Source: an uncultured Bacilli bacterium (GTDB lineage Bacteria > Bacillota_I > Bacilli_A > RF39 > UBA660). Taken from it: a stretch of DNA of 64,000 nucleotides. Where the stretch lies: positions 1 through 64,000 of the forward strand of contig CANQON010000006.1 of assembly GCA_947625505.1 (NCBI GenBank), written 5' to 3'. This document shows positions 29,491 through 40,676 of this stretch, piece after piece. The notes beneath the pieces were generated by a model that saw only the letters and a list, made by a program, of their open reading frames with translations, was not told the DNA's origin and ran no database searches. Position 1 is the stretch's first letter. The number at the start of each line of letters is the position of its first letter. A program made the position numbers and the translations under genes.

Positions 29491-30354
29491 ATGAATTGTA
29501 AGAATTGTGGAGCACCTTTAAGAGAAGGCGCTAAATTTTGTCAATCATGTGGAACAGCTGTTAGTCAAGATAAAGAAGTAAATACAAATACAGAAGTAAA
29601 AAGTGTAGATAATGTTACAGAAAGTACTACAGATACTACTAACAATGTAGTAACACAAGAGCCTAGTAATGTGGTAGCACCTACACCTGATATGAATCAA
29701 GTGTCTCAGACACCAGTTATGAATCAAGTAAATCCTAATATGGGATTTAATCAAGTACCTCAATATAATCAACAAATGTATTATCAACCTGTTCCTCCAA
29801 AGAAAAACTTAACAGCTTTATGGATTGCTTTAGGTGTTGTAGGAGGATTATTACTTTTAGGAGTAGCTATTATATTTATTTGTGTAGCTGTATATAGTAG
29901 TAATGCTAGTGATACTGAGTATAATACTAATGAACCAACTGTTAATGAAAATGGTGATAAAGTATATCGTGTTGGTCAAAAGTTTGAATTTGATGACTTA
30001 GAAATTACTGTTAACGATGATTATAAATTTACAGTTGTTGATAATAAATATTCTGATTATTATAATGAGCCTGTTGTTAAAATACCTGTAAGAATAAAAA
30101 ATATAGGTAGTGAGAATAAGAAACTAAATATGTTCTATTTTAGTTTAGAATCTCCAGATGGTGATGATTTACATAATGTAGCCACTTTATTCACATTGTC
30201 TAATAGTGATTCTGCTGATTACGCTAATTATTTAAAGCCAGGGGAATCATATGATAAATATTTATACTTTATTTATGATGGCTCAGGAACATATACATTA
30301 GAGTTTGATAATTGGTCTACAACAGTAGAAGTAAAATTAAATATCAAAAAGTGA
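29491..30354 (+). CDS. Zinc-ribbon, single-TM protein with N/Q/P/M-rich linker and DUF4352-like ectodomain
   Basis: MNCKNCGAPLREGAKFCQSCGT zinc ribbon; TM LWIALGVVGGLLLLGVAIIFICV; repetitive linker. Confidence 0.8.
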   Translation: MNCKNCGAPLREGAKFCQSCGTAVSQDKEVNTNTEVKSVDNVTESTTDTTNNVVTQEPSNVVAPTPDMNQVSQTPVMNQVNPNMGFNQVPQYNQQMYYQPVPPKKNLTALWIALGVVGGLLLLGVAIIFICVAVYSSNASDTEYNTNEPTVNENGDKVYRVGQKFEFDDLEITVNDDYKFTVVDNKYSDYYNEPVVKIPVRIKNIGSENKKLNMFYFSLESPDGDDLHNVATLFTLSNSDSADYANYLKPGESYDKYLYFIYDGSGTYTLEFDNWSTTVEVKLNIKK

Positions 30355-30372
30355 TTCAATAATCACTTTTTT
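30346..30372 (+). terminator. Rho-independent terminator
   Basis: AAAAAGTGATT-CAAT-AATCACTTTTT. Confidence 0.8.
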
Positions 30373-30428
30373 TGTTGATTATTTGAATAATTTTTGGTAT
30401 ATTTAAAAAGAGAATAGGAAGTGTAAAT

Positions 30429-31199
30429 ATGATATGTAAGAATTGTGGAAGAGAAGTTAATGGTCCTTTTTGTACTAGTTGTGGAACACCAGTAGATACT
30501 AATACCCCAAATATGAATGCCACTACTACTCCAGTAGCGCCTACACCAGTTATGAATCAGGTACCTCAAACTCCAGTTATGAATCAAGTAAACCCTAATA
30601 TGGGTAATCAAATGCCTCAATATAATCAACCAATGTATACTACTCCTTATACAGCTCCTAAAAAGAATAATACAGGTTTAATAATAGCGATTGTTGTCGT
30701 TGCTGTAGTATTGTTAGGAATTGTTGGAATTAGTATGGCATCACATGGTGATGATAGTGAGGTAACAACTAATGAAAGCGGTGAAAAAGTATCTGAAGGA
30801 GTATCTATCACAGTAGATGGCTATACTTATAAAGTACCTAGTCGTTATACAGCTAAAGAATCTAATGGTAGATTACAATTAACTAGTAAAGATAATGTTG
30901 ATTTAGCTTTAATTGATATTGTTGATGGTGATTTTAATAATATTAGAAATAATCAAACATATATTAAAAACTACTTAACAACTTCAGGATATACTGTTTT
31001 AAACATTGGTAATAGAGTTGTAGGTGGAATGGATTTTGTTACTATTGAAGTATCTCAAAATGGACAAAAAATGTTAATGGGATATGCTAAATTCAATAGT
31101 AGTAAAGTATTCTTAGTAACAGTTGGTAATACAAGTTATACAATTGATTACGACTTACTTGCTGATGTTGTTCCAATAATGCGTTCAGCTCAAAGCTAA
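30429..31199 (+). CDS. Zinc-ribbon, single-TM protein, paralogous N-terminus to upstream gene
   Basis: MICKNCGREVNGPFCTSCGT; duplicated linker VMNQVNPNMGNQMPQYNQPMY; TM. Confidence 0.8.
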   Translation: MICKNCGREVNGPFCTSCGTPVDTNTPNMNATTTPVAPTPVMNQVPQTPVMNQVNPNMGNQMPQYNQPMYTTPYTAPKKNNTGLIIAIVVVAVVLLGIVGISMASHGDDSEVTTNESGEKVSEGVSITVDGYTYKVPSRYTAKESNGRLQLTSKDNVDLALIDIVDGDFNNIRNNQTYIKNYLTTSGYTVLNIGNRVVGGMDFVTIEVSQNGQKMLMGYAKFNSSKVFLVTVGNTSYTIDYDLLADVVPIMRSAQS

Positions 31200-31212
31200 T
31201 AAGAAAGTCAAA

Positions 31213-31239
31213 AAGAAATTCGAGAGAATTTCTTTTTTT
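31213..31239 (+). terminator. Rho-independent terminator
   Basis: AAGAAATTCGAGAGAATTTCTT plus T run. Confidence 0.8.
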
Positions 31240-31260
31240 GATATTAAATAAATGGTATAA

Positions 31261-33261
<2,001 letters not shown>

Positions 33262-33301
33262 TATGATTATATTTAGAACATGATGGGTGTGTGGAAGTTT
33301 T

Positions 33302-35515
33302 ATGATAGAAGAATGGAATGGTTTTAAAGGTACTAAATGGCAACAAACGATTGATGTTGAAGACTTTATTATCAATAATTATAAAGAGTATACAGGAAGT
33401 TCAGAATTCTTAAAAGGAATAAGTAGAAAAACAAGTCGCGTTTGGAGTAGATGTCAAAAACTATTAGATAAAGAGGATATAACCAAAGTATTAGATGTAG
33501 AAACTAGTTATTTTTCTAGTATTAATGGTTTTGAACAAGGATACATTGATAAAAAAAATGAAGTAATCGTTGGATTACAAACTGATGAACCTTTAAAACA
33601 ATTTATTAATCCCTTTGTAGCTTTAGATTCTTCTTTAGAAGCTTCTAAAAATTATGGATATCGTTTTGATCGTAATATGGAAGAACATTTTAGAGAGTTC
33701 GCTATATCACATGAAGAAGCTACAGAAGCATCTTATACTAAAGAGATAAAAAAATATCGTGAAGTTCATTTATTAGAGGGATTACCTGATAATTATGGAA
33801 GGGGATTTATTGTCTCTGATTTTAGACGTTTACCTTTATATGGAGCTGATTATTTAATAGCGCGTAAAGAACATGATTTAGATCGTTTAAGACGTGATAT
33901 TAATTATTCTATTGTACGTACAAGAGAAGAAGTAATAAAACAAATTGATGCTTTAAAGAAGATAAAAGATATGGCTAAGCATTACGATATTGATATATCA
34001 AGGCCTGCTAAAAATACTAAAGAAGCTATTCAATGGTTATATTTTGCTTATTTAGGAGCTAGTAAAGATACTTGCAGTGCTTCTTTACCAGTAGGAAATA
34101 ATACACCATTTTTAGATATTTATATTAATAGAGATTTAGAAAATGGTAGTATTAAAGAAGAAGAAGTGCAAGAATTAATTGATCAATTTATTATTAAATT
34201 ACGTTTAATAAGATTTTTGCATACACCTGAATATAAAAATTATTTTCCAGGTAAGAATCCTTTGATTACTGAAGTAATTGGGGGATTATATAATGGTAAA
34301 TCGCTTATTACTCAAACAGCATATCGCTTCTTAAACTCCTTAGAAAATTTAGGAACATATCCTGTACCTAGTTTTGCTATTTTATGGAGTTCGAAATTAC
34401 CAATTAATTTTAAAAGATATTGTGCTAAAACTATGTTAAGTCATCATACTATTGAGTTATTAAATGCTGATAAGTTAGATAGTTTTAATTATGCTGTTAC
34501 GGGTTTAGCAGGTTTATCTAAGATAGGTAAACAAATTGATTACTATGGTGGTAGTTGTAATTTACCTAAAGCTTTATTATATGCTATTAATGAAGGTAAA
34601 GATGAAATAACAGGAGAACTTGTTATTCCTGATATAGAACCTATTAAGGATGATGTTTTAAATTATCCAATAGTTGTTAAAAACTTTGTTAAAGTATTAA
34701 GTAAATTAATATGTATTTATGCTGATGCTTTAAATATTGTGCATTATATGCATGATAAGTATGCTTATGAAGGATCTTTAATGGCATTTAATGATACAGT
34801 AGTTGAAAGATATATTACTTTTGGTATAGCAGGATTATCTACTTTAGTAGATTCTTTATGTGCTATTAGATATGCTAAAGTCCATGTAAATCGTGATGAT
34901 AAAGGTTTAACTACGGATTTTAATATTGATGGTTCTTTCCCTAAATTTGGTAATAATCAAGATGAAGCTGATCGTATTGCTAGTGATATTATTAAATTAT
35001 TTAATAAAGAATTACGTAATCATCATATGTATCGAAATGCTAAAATAAAAGTTGGTGTTGAAACAGTAGGATTAAATATGGTATATGGTAATAATACAGG
35101 ATCAACACCTAATGGACGCTTTAAAGGAGTACCTTATGCTATAGGAGCATGTCCTGTAGGAAATGCCGATACTAAAGGACTTTTATCTTCTTTAAAGAGT
35201 GTTATGAAATTACCAAAAGAACTATGTACTAATGGTATTATTACGACAGTTAATATTAGTGGTAATGCTTTAGGTAGTAAAAAGAGCGAAAGAGCAGAGA
35301 ATATTATAGGCTTATTAGATAGCTACTTTAATCAAAATGGTAGTCAGTTAGAAATAAATATCATTGATAAAAGTACTATTACTTCAGCTATAAAAGATGA
35401 TCGTAATTATACTAATTTAGTTCTTCATAATGGGGGATTTGCTGTAAGATTTAAAGATATAGATAATAATTTATCTAATGATTTAGCTGAAAGAACATTT
35501 CATGAGGTATTATAA
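33302..35515 (+). CDS. Pyruvate formate-lyase homologue lacking the catalytic Cys-Cys pair (putative pseudoenzyme)
   Basis: Collinear with PFL (VGLQTDEPLKQFINPF, GLPDNYGRGFIVSDFRRLPLYGADYL, LHNGGFAVRF at C-terminus) but YAIACCVSPMIVGKQ is YAVTGLAGLSKIGKQ. Confidence 0.88.
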   Translation: MIEEWNGFKGTKWQQTIDVEDFIINNYKEYTGSSEFLKGISRKTSRVWSRCQKLLDKEDITKVLDVETSYFSSINGFEQGYIDKKNEVIVGLQTDEPLKQFINPFVALDSSLEASKNYGYRFDRNMEEHFREFAISHEEATEASYTKEIKKYREVHLLEGLPDNYGRGFIVSDFRRLPLYGADYLIARKEHDLDRLRRDINYSIVRTREEVIKQIDALKKIKDMAKHYDIDISRPAKNTKEAIQWLYFAYLGASKDTCSASLPVGNNTPFLDIYINRDLENGSIKEEEVQELIDQFIIKLRLIRFLHTPEYKNYFPGKNPLITEVIGGLYNGKSLITQTAYRFLNSLENLGTYPVPSFAILWSSKLPINFKRYCAKTMLSHHTIELLNADKLDSFNYAVTGLAGLSKIGKQIDYYGGSCNLPKALLYAINEGKDEITGELVIPDIEPIKDDVLNYPIVVKNFVKVLSKLICIYADALNIVHYMHDKYAYEGSLMAFNDTVVERYITFGIAGLSTLVDSLCAIRYAKVHVNRDDKGLTTDFNIDGSFPKFGNNQDEADRIASDIIKLFNKELRNHHMYRNAKIKVGVETVGLNMVYGNNTGSTPNGRFKGVPYAIGACPVGNADTKGLLSSLKSVMKLPKELCTNGIITTVNISGNALGSKKSERAENIIGLLDSYFNQNGSQLEINIIDKSTITSAIKDDRNYTNLVLHNGGFAVRFKDIDNNLSNDLAERTFHEVL

Positions 35516-36108
35516 TGAAAGGTACTATTAGTTCAATTAATCCTATGAGTTTTGATTCAGGCCCAGGAATACGTGTTAGTGTTGAATTAAATAATACTAA
35601 TGAATTAAGTTTAACACCTAATGAAATGGTAGATCGTATTCGTAAGTTTCGTCCTTATATAGGACCTGATGGTGGAGGAGTTACTTTCTATGGAAATCTT
35701 TTTGAACAAAAGGATTTCTTAAAAGAAACTTGTTTAATATCTCATAAAGCAGGTATTAATACATGTATTATAACTAATGGTATAGATTATGTAGACGATG
35801 AAGCTCTATTTAAACATATAGATTTAGTTATTTTAGATATAATAAGTTTGCCAATGTATAATTATAATGATATAGCTATTGAAGATCTTATGAATATCAA
35901 TCGTTTTCTTAATAAATTAGAAGAAAAACAAATTAATTTATGGATTAAGCAAAAAATATATAAAGATAAAAATGATAATGAAGAATATATTAATGCCTTA
36001 AAAAAATTTTTAAATATGTTTCATAATATAAATGATATTGAATTAATAGGTATTGATGTAGATTCTAATCGATTAAATTATTTAGAAAGTTTATTAAAGG
36101 AGGTATAG
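35515..36108 (+). CDS. PFL-activating-enzyme homologue lacking the radical-SAM cluster motif (putative pseudoenzyme)
   Basis: SFDSGPGIR, DGGGVTFYG, INTCIITNG align with PflA; CxxxCxxC segment absent, GGE absent; directly follows PFL homologue. Confidence 0.82.
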   Translation: MKGTISSINPMSFDSGPGIRVSVELNNTNELSLTPNEMVDRIRKFRPYIGPDGGGVTFYGNLFEQKDFLKETCLISHKAGINTCIITNGIDYVDDEALFKHIDLVILDIISLPMYNYNDIAIEDLMNINRFLNKLEEKQINLWIKQKIYKDKNDNEEYINALKKFLNMFHNINDIELIGIDVDSNRLNYLESLLKEV

Positions 36109-36109
36109 T

Positions 36110-37237
36110 GTGAAAAGATATCGTTTTATTGCTATCTTATATTTTGTTATCATGGCATATTTTGTTTTAACAAGTAAAAGTTTAACAATGTACGCTACCA
36201 CATTAGATTATGTAGGATGTGGATCAGCTAGTGGAATACCTAAACCTATACCTCAATTAACAACAGTAGCGTATACTTTATTAATTGTTGGAACACCTCT
36301 TATTTTAATAACTTTTTCTATTGTTGCTTTGATTAAAGCTATATCTGGTGGTAAAGCTGATGAAATATTAAAAGCTAAAACTAAATTATTTAAAAAATTT
36401 ATGGCAGCAGGAATAATCTTTTTATTATCAGCTATTGTTCAATTTGTTATAGGTAGAGTAACGACAACGGTAGATGATGAAAGTACAGTAACAGCTTGTC
36501 TTCAATGCTTTCTATACTATAGTGATCAGAACTGTTATAAATCAAGTTCAGGTAATGGTGTAACAGAAGATACTACTAATCCTACCTATGATGATAAAGC
36601 CCAACCTACAACAGGGAATCGTGATAAAACACCTTCAGGTAATGTAAGTAATGGAACTATTAAGAAAGGTTCTAAAACTATTTTAGTAGGAGATTCAAGA
36701 ACAGTAGGAATTTGCCAACTATCTTCCTCTGGTTATTATTCAGGAGCATGCCGTGATTACAATGCTGTATGTCAAGGTGGTATGGGATATAATTGGTTTA
36801 AAGCAACAGGGGTAGCAGGAGTAAATGGTTTATTAGAGCAAAACGCTAATACAAGACATAATATTGTTATTTTACTAGGTGTAAATGATATATCTAATAC
36901 TGAATATTGGGCTGATAATGCTGTCAAAGAATATATGGGAATTATAACTGAGCATGCTAATGGAGATTGGAAAAATCAAAATATTATTTTTGCTTCTATT
37001 ACTCCAATTGGGGCAGAACAAACTGGAGGGAAGTGGCCTGTAAGTCAAACAAATATTAATTACTTTAATACCCAAATACGTTCTAAAATAGCTTCATCAG
37101 GATTAAGTAATGTAAGTTATTGTGATATTAGTACAGGAATAGACTTAAATGGTAAATTTGCAGGAGATAATTTACATTATACAGGAGCAGGATATACAAC
37201 TATGTATAACCAAATAGTTAATAAGTGCTTAAAGTAG
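36110..37237 (+). CDS. Membrane-anchored SGNH/GDSL-family hydrolase with N-terminal two-TM (VirB2/TrbC-like) region
   Basis: ILVGDSRTVGI, ILLGVNDI, DNLHYTGAGY SGNH blocks; hydrophobic N-terminus. Confidence 0.78.
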   Translation: MKRYRFIAILYFVIMAYFVLTSKSLTMYATTLDYVGCGSASGIPKPIPQLTTVAYTLLIVGTPLILITFSIVALIKAISGGKADEILKAKTKLFKKFMAAGIIFLLSAIVQFVIGRVTTTVDDESTVTACLQCFLYYSDQNCYKSSSGNGVTEDTTNPTYDDKAQPTTGNRDKTPSGNVSNGTIKKGSKTILVGDSRTVGICQLSSSGYYSGACRDYNAVCQGGMGYNWFKATGVAGVNGLLEQNANTRHNIVILLGVNDISNTEYWADNAVKEYMGIITEHANGDWKNQNIIFASITPIGAEQTGGKWPVSQTNINYFNTQIRSKIASSGLSNVSYCDISTGIDLNGKFAGDNLHYTGAGYTTMYNQIVNKCLK

Positions 37238-37257
37238 CAAGAAATTGCTACTTTTTT
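37231..37257 (+). terminator. Rho-independent terminator
   Basis: AAGTAGCAAGAAATTGCTACTT plus T run. Confidence 0.8.
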
Positions 37258-37291
37258 ATTTCTAACATGGTATAATAAAGTAGGTGATAAT

Positions 37292-40200
37292 ATGAAGAAG
37301 ACAATAACAGTTGATGGTAATGAAGCTTGTAGTTATACATCATATATGTTTACGGAGGTAGCAGGAATATATCCTATTACACCTTCTAGTCCTATGGCAG
37401 AACATGTCGATGAGATGAGTTCTAAAGCAGTAAATTTATTTAATAATCCTGTTAAAGTAGTAGAAATGCAAAGTGAAGCAGGAGCTGCTGGCTTTATTCA
37501 TGGTTCATTAAAAGCAGGATGCTTAACAACTACTTTTACAGCTAGTCAAGGATTATTACTTATGATACCTAATATGTATAAAATAGCAGGAGAGATGCTT
37601 CCAGGGGTTATTCATGTGGCAGCTCGTGCTTTATCTACACATGCTTTAAGTATCTTTGGTGATCATCAAGATATATATGCTTGTCGTATGACAGGTTTTG
37701 CGATGTTAGCATCTTCATCAGTTCAAGATGCTGCTTATTTAAGTGCAGTCGCACATTTATCTAGTATTAAAGCTAGTCTTCCTTTTATGCATTTCTTTGA
37801 TGGCTTTAGAACTAGTCATGAAATTCAAAAGATAGAAGTATTGCAAGCAAGTGATTATCAAGATATGCTAGATTATGAAGCTCTAGATAGATTCCGTCGT
37901 CGTGCTTTAAATCCTCATCATCCAAAAACGCATGGTACAGCGCAAAATGAAGATATTTATTTTCAAACAACGGAAGCTCGTAATATTTATTATGATAGAT
38001 TACCTGATATCGTTAATGATTATATGGAAAAAATAAATACGAAAGCAGGTACTGATTATAAACCATTTAATTATTATGGTAGTGAGACAGCATCTAAAGT
38101 TATTGTTGCGATGGGTTCAGTATGTGAAACAATTAAAGAAGTAATTGATGCTAAAAAAGATGTAGGATTAATAGAAGTACATTTATATCGTCCATTTAGC
38201 TCTAAATATTTATTAAATGTATTACCTAGTACAGTTAAAAAAATAGCTGTATTAGATCGTACTAAAGAAGCAGGTAGTAATGGAGAACCTTTATATTTAG
38301 ATATCGTTAATGCTTTAAAAGGTAAAAATATTGAAATAGTAGGTGGAAGATATGGTTTAGCTAGTAAGAATACAACACCTAGTGATATTAATGCGGTATA
38401 TGAGATGTTAGATAATCCTAAAAATAACTTTACTTTAGGTATTGTTGATGATGTAACACATCTTAGTTTAGAACCTATAAATATTGAAACAAAAAAATGC
38501 AATGAGTGGTTATTCTATGGATATGGTTCTGATGGTATGGTAGGAGCTTCTAAATCCATTATTAAATTAATTGGTGATAATACCGATGACTATGTACAAG
38601 GATATTTCCAATATGATTCTAAAAAATCAGGAGGAGTAACTTGTAGTCATTTAAGATTTAGTACAGATAAGATAAGATCAACTTATTATGTAATGAAACC
38701 TTCATTAGTTGTTATAACAAAAGATAGTTATTTAGAAGATTATGATCTATTAAGTGATCTTGATGATAGCGCTACTGTGATAATCAATACTATTCATAAT
38801 GAAGAAAAAATAAATAAAATGTTAAATAACCATCTAAAGAAATTATTATTAGATAAACATGCAAAAGTATATTTAATTAATGCTTATGATTTAGCTGAAC
38901 AAGTAGGATTAAAAGGTAAAATTAGTACGATTATGGAAAGCACTATTATGTATTTAACTAGTGTTATGCCTTACGATGAAGCATTAAAATATATTGAAGA
39001 TGGTATTAAGAAAAAGTTTGCTAAAAAAGGCGAAAGTGTCGTTAATGCTAATCTTGAAGCTATTAAACTTGCTACTACTAACTTAAAAGAAATAACAATT
39101 GATAATAATTTTAGTGATAAGGAAGAAGAAAAAACATCATTAGTTAAAACGATTATGAAAAGGAAAGGTGAGTCTTTAAAAACATCTGATTTTGTAAGAC
39201 GTGCTGATGGAGTTTTTGAAAGTGGAACTAGTGTTTTAGAAAAGAGATATATTAGTGATGTTGTACCTGCATGGATAAGTAGTAATTGTTCTAATTGTAA
39301 TCAATGTTCATTATATTGTCCACATGGTGTTATAAGACCTTTCATATTGGATGAAGAAGAATATAATAATGCTCCAGAAGAAATAAAGAAACGTGCTGTT
39401 AAGGCTATAGGTATGGATTATTATTATATTATTAGTGCTTCAGTAGCTGATTGTACAGGATGTGGTGTATGTGTAAGTGTATGTCCTGGTATGAAAGGCA
39501 ATAAAGCTCTTACAATGGATAAAATAAATCCTAAAGAACAAGAAGTATTTAATTATCTTGATAAGAATATTAAACCTAAAGATGTAGGTAATATCTTTAC
39601 TGTTAAAAATAGTCAATTTAATAAACCTAAATTTGCTTTTTCAGGTGCTTGTGCAGGATGTGGAGAAACAGCTTATATTAAATTGTTAACACAATTATTT
39701 GGGGAACATTTAATTATTAGTAATGCGACAGGATGTTCTTCTATCTACGGAGGAAGTGCTCCTACAACACCTTATACTATTCCATGGGCTAGTAGCTTAT
39801 TTGAAGATAATGCAGAATATGGATATGGTATGCTAATAGCTAACAATGTTATACGTACGCGTATAGCAGGTATTATGGAAAAGAATATGGATAATGAAAA
39901 TAGTGAACTATTTAAAGAATGGCTAGATAATTCTAATAGTTATGAACATACAAAGCATGTTTATGATAACTTAACAGACAATATACCAGAAGAATTAAAA
40001 GAATTAAAAGACTATATTACTGTTCGTAATATCTGGTGTATTGGAGGCGATGGATGGGCTTATGATATTGGTTATGGAGGAATAGACCATGTCTTAGCTA
40101 GTCGTGATAATATTAAAATATTAGTCCTTGATAGCCAAGTATATTCTAATACAGGAGGACAATCATCTAAAGCTAGCCCTAAAGGCGCTATTGCATCCTT

Positions 40201-40663
40201 TGCTTCAATGGGTAAGAAAACAAATAAAAAGGATTTAGCTCGTATCGCTATGTCTTATCCAGATGTTTATGTAGCCCAAGTATCATTAGGAGCTAATCCT
40301 ATGCAAGTAGTAAAAGCTTTTAAAGAAGCTAATGAATATGATGGTCCTGCTATTATTATAGCTTATACTCCATGTATTTCTCATGGCATTAAGGGTGGAA
40401 TGGAACATAGTGTTGATATGGAAAAATTAGCTACTAATTCAGGATATTTCTTAACCTTTAGAAGACATCCAATAGATGGATTTACTTTAGATAGTAAAAA
40501 TGTTAATTTTGACTTATATGAAGAATTCTTAAATAGTCAAACAAGATATAATATGTTAAAAGTAATTAATCCTGATAAAGCTAATGATTTATTACAAGCT
40601 AATAAGGATAATGCTATTAAGACTTATAATTACTATGAAGAATTAGGAAAAAGTAATCAATAG
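37292..40663 (+). CDS. nifJ: Pyruvate:ferredoxin (flavodoxin) oxidoreductase
   Basis: TVDGNEACSYTSYMFTEVAGIYPITPSSPMAEH, CSNCNQCSLYCP, CTGCGVCVSVCP, GDGWAYDIGYGGIDHVLAS, SNTGGQSSKASP. Confidence 0.97.
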   Translation: MKKTITVDGNEACSYTSYMFTEVAGIYPITPSSPMAEHVDEMSSKAVNLFNNPVKVVEMQSEAGAAGFIHGSLKAGCLTTTFTASQGLLLMIPNMYKIAGEMLPGVIHVAARALSTHALSIFGDHQDIYACRMTGFAMLASSSVQDAAYLSAVAHLSSIKASLPFMHFFDGFRTSHEIQKIEVLQASDYQDMLDYEALDRFRRRALNPHHPKTHGTAQNEDIYFQTTEARNIYYDRLPDIVNDYMEKINTKAGTDYKPFNYYGSETASKVIVAMGSVCETIKEVIDAKKDVGLIEVHLYRPFSSKYLLNVLPSTVKKIAVLDRTKEAGSNGEPLYLDIVNALKGKNIEIVGGRYGLASKNTTPSDINAVYEMLDNPKNNFTLGIVDDVTHLSLEPINIETKKCNEWLFYGYGSDGMVGASKSIIKLIGDNTDDYVQGYFQYDSKKSGGVTCSHLRFSTDKIRSTYYVMKPSLVVITKDSYLEDYDLLSDLDDSATVIINTIHNEEKINKMLNNHLKKLLLDKHAKVYLINAYDLAEQVGLKGKISTIMESTIMYLTSVMPYDEALKYIEDGIKKKFAKKGESVVNANLEAIKLATTNLKEITIDNNFSDKEEEKTSLVKTIMKRKGESLKTSDFVRRADGVFESGTSVLEKRYISDVVPAWISSNCSNCNQCSLYCPHGVIRPFILDEEEYNNAPEEIKKRAVKAIGMDYYYIISASVADCTGCGVCVSVCPGMKGNKALTMDKINPKEQEVFNYLDKNIKPKDVGNIFTVKNSQFNKPKFAFSGACAGCGETAYIKLLTQLFGEHLIISNATGCSSIYGGSAPTTPYTIPWASSLFEDNAEYGYGMLIANNVIRTRIAGIMEKNMDNENSELFKEWLDNSNSYEHTKHVYDNLTDNIPEELKELKDYITVRNIWCIGGDGWAYDIGYGGIDHVLASRDNIKILVLDSQVYSNTGGQSSKASPKGAIASFASMGKKTNKKDLARIAMSYPDVYVAQVSLGANPMQVVKAFKEANEYDGPAIIIAYTPCISHGIKGGMEHSVDMEKLATNSGYFLTFRRHPIDGFTLDSKNVNFDLYEEFLNSQTRYNMLKVINPDKANDLLQANKDNAIKTYNYYEELGKSNQ

Positions 40664-40676
40664 ATTACTTTTTTTA
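40648..40676. terminator. Terminator between nifJ and sigK
   Basis: AAAGTAATCAATAGATTACTTT plus T run. Confidence 0.75.

Noticed and set aside
29545-30629. Antisense ORFs 29545-29787 and 30363-30629 with similar His/Ile/Arg-rich repeats
   Set aside because: Their mutual similarity is explained by the duplicated linker on the sense strand of the two zinc-ribbon genes.
38074-38502. 142-aa antisense ORF within nifJ
   Set aside because: Opposite a strongly conserved coding region; typical shadow ORF in AT-rich coding sequence.
37292-40663. Possible degeneracy of the PFOR gene like its PFL neighbours
   Set aside because: Both ferredoxin cysteine motifs and the TPP-binding GDGWAYDIG region are intact; appears functional.
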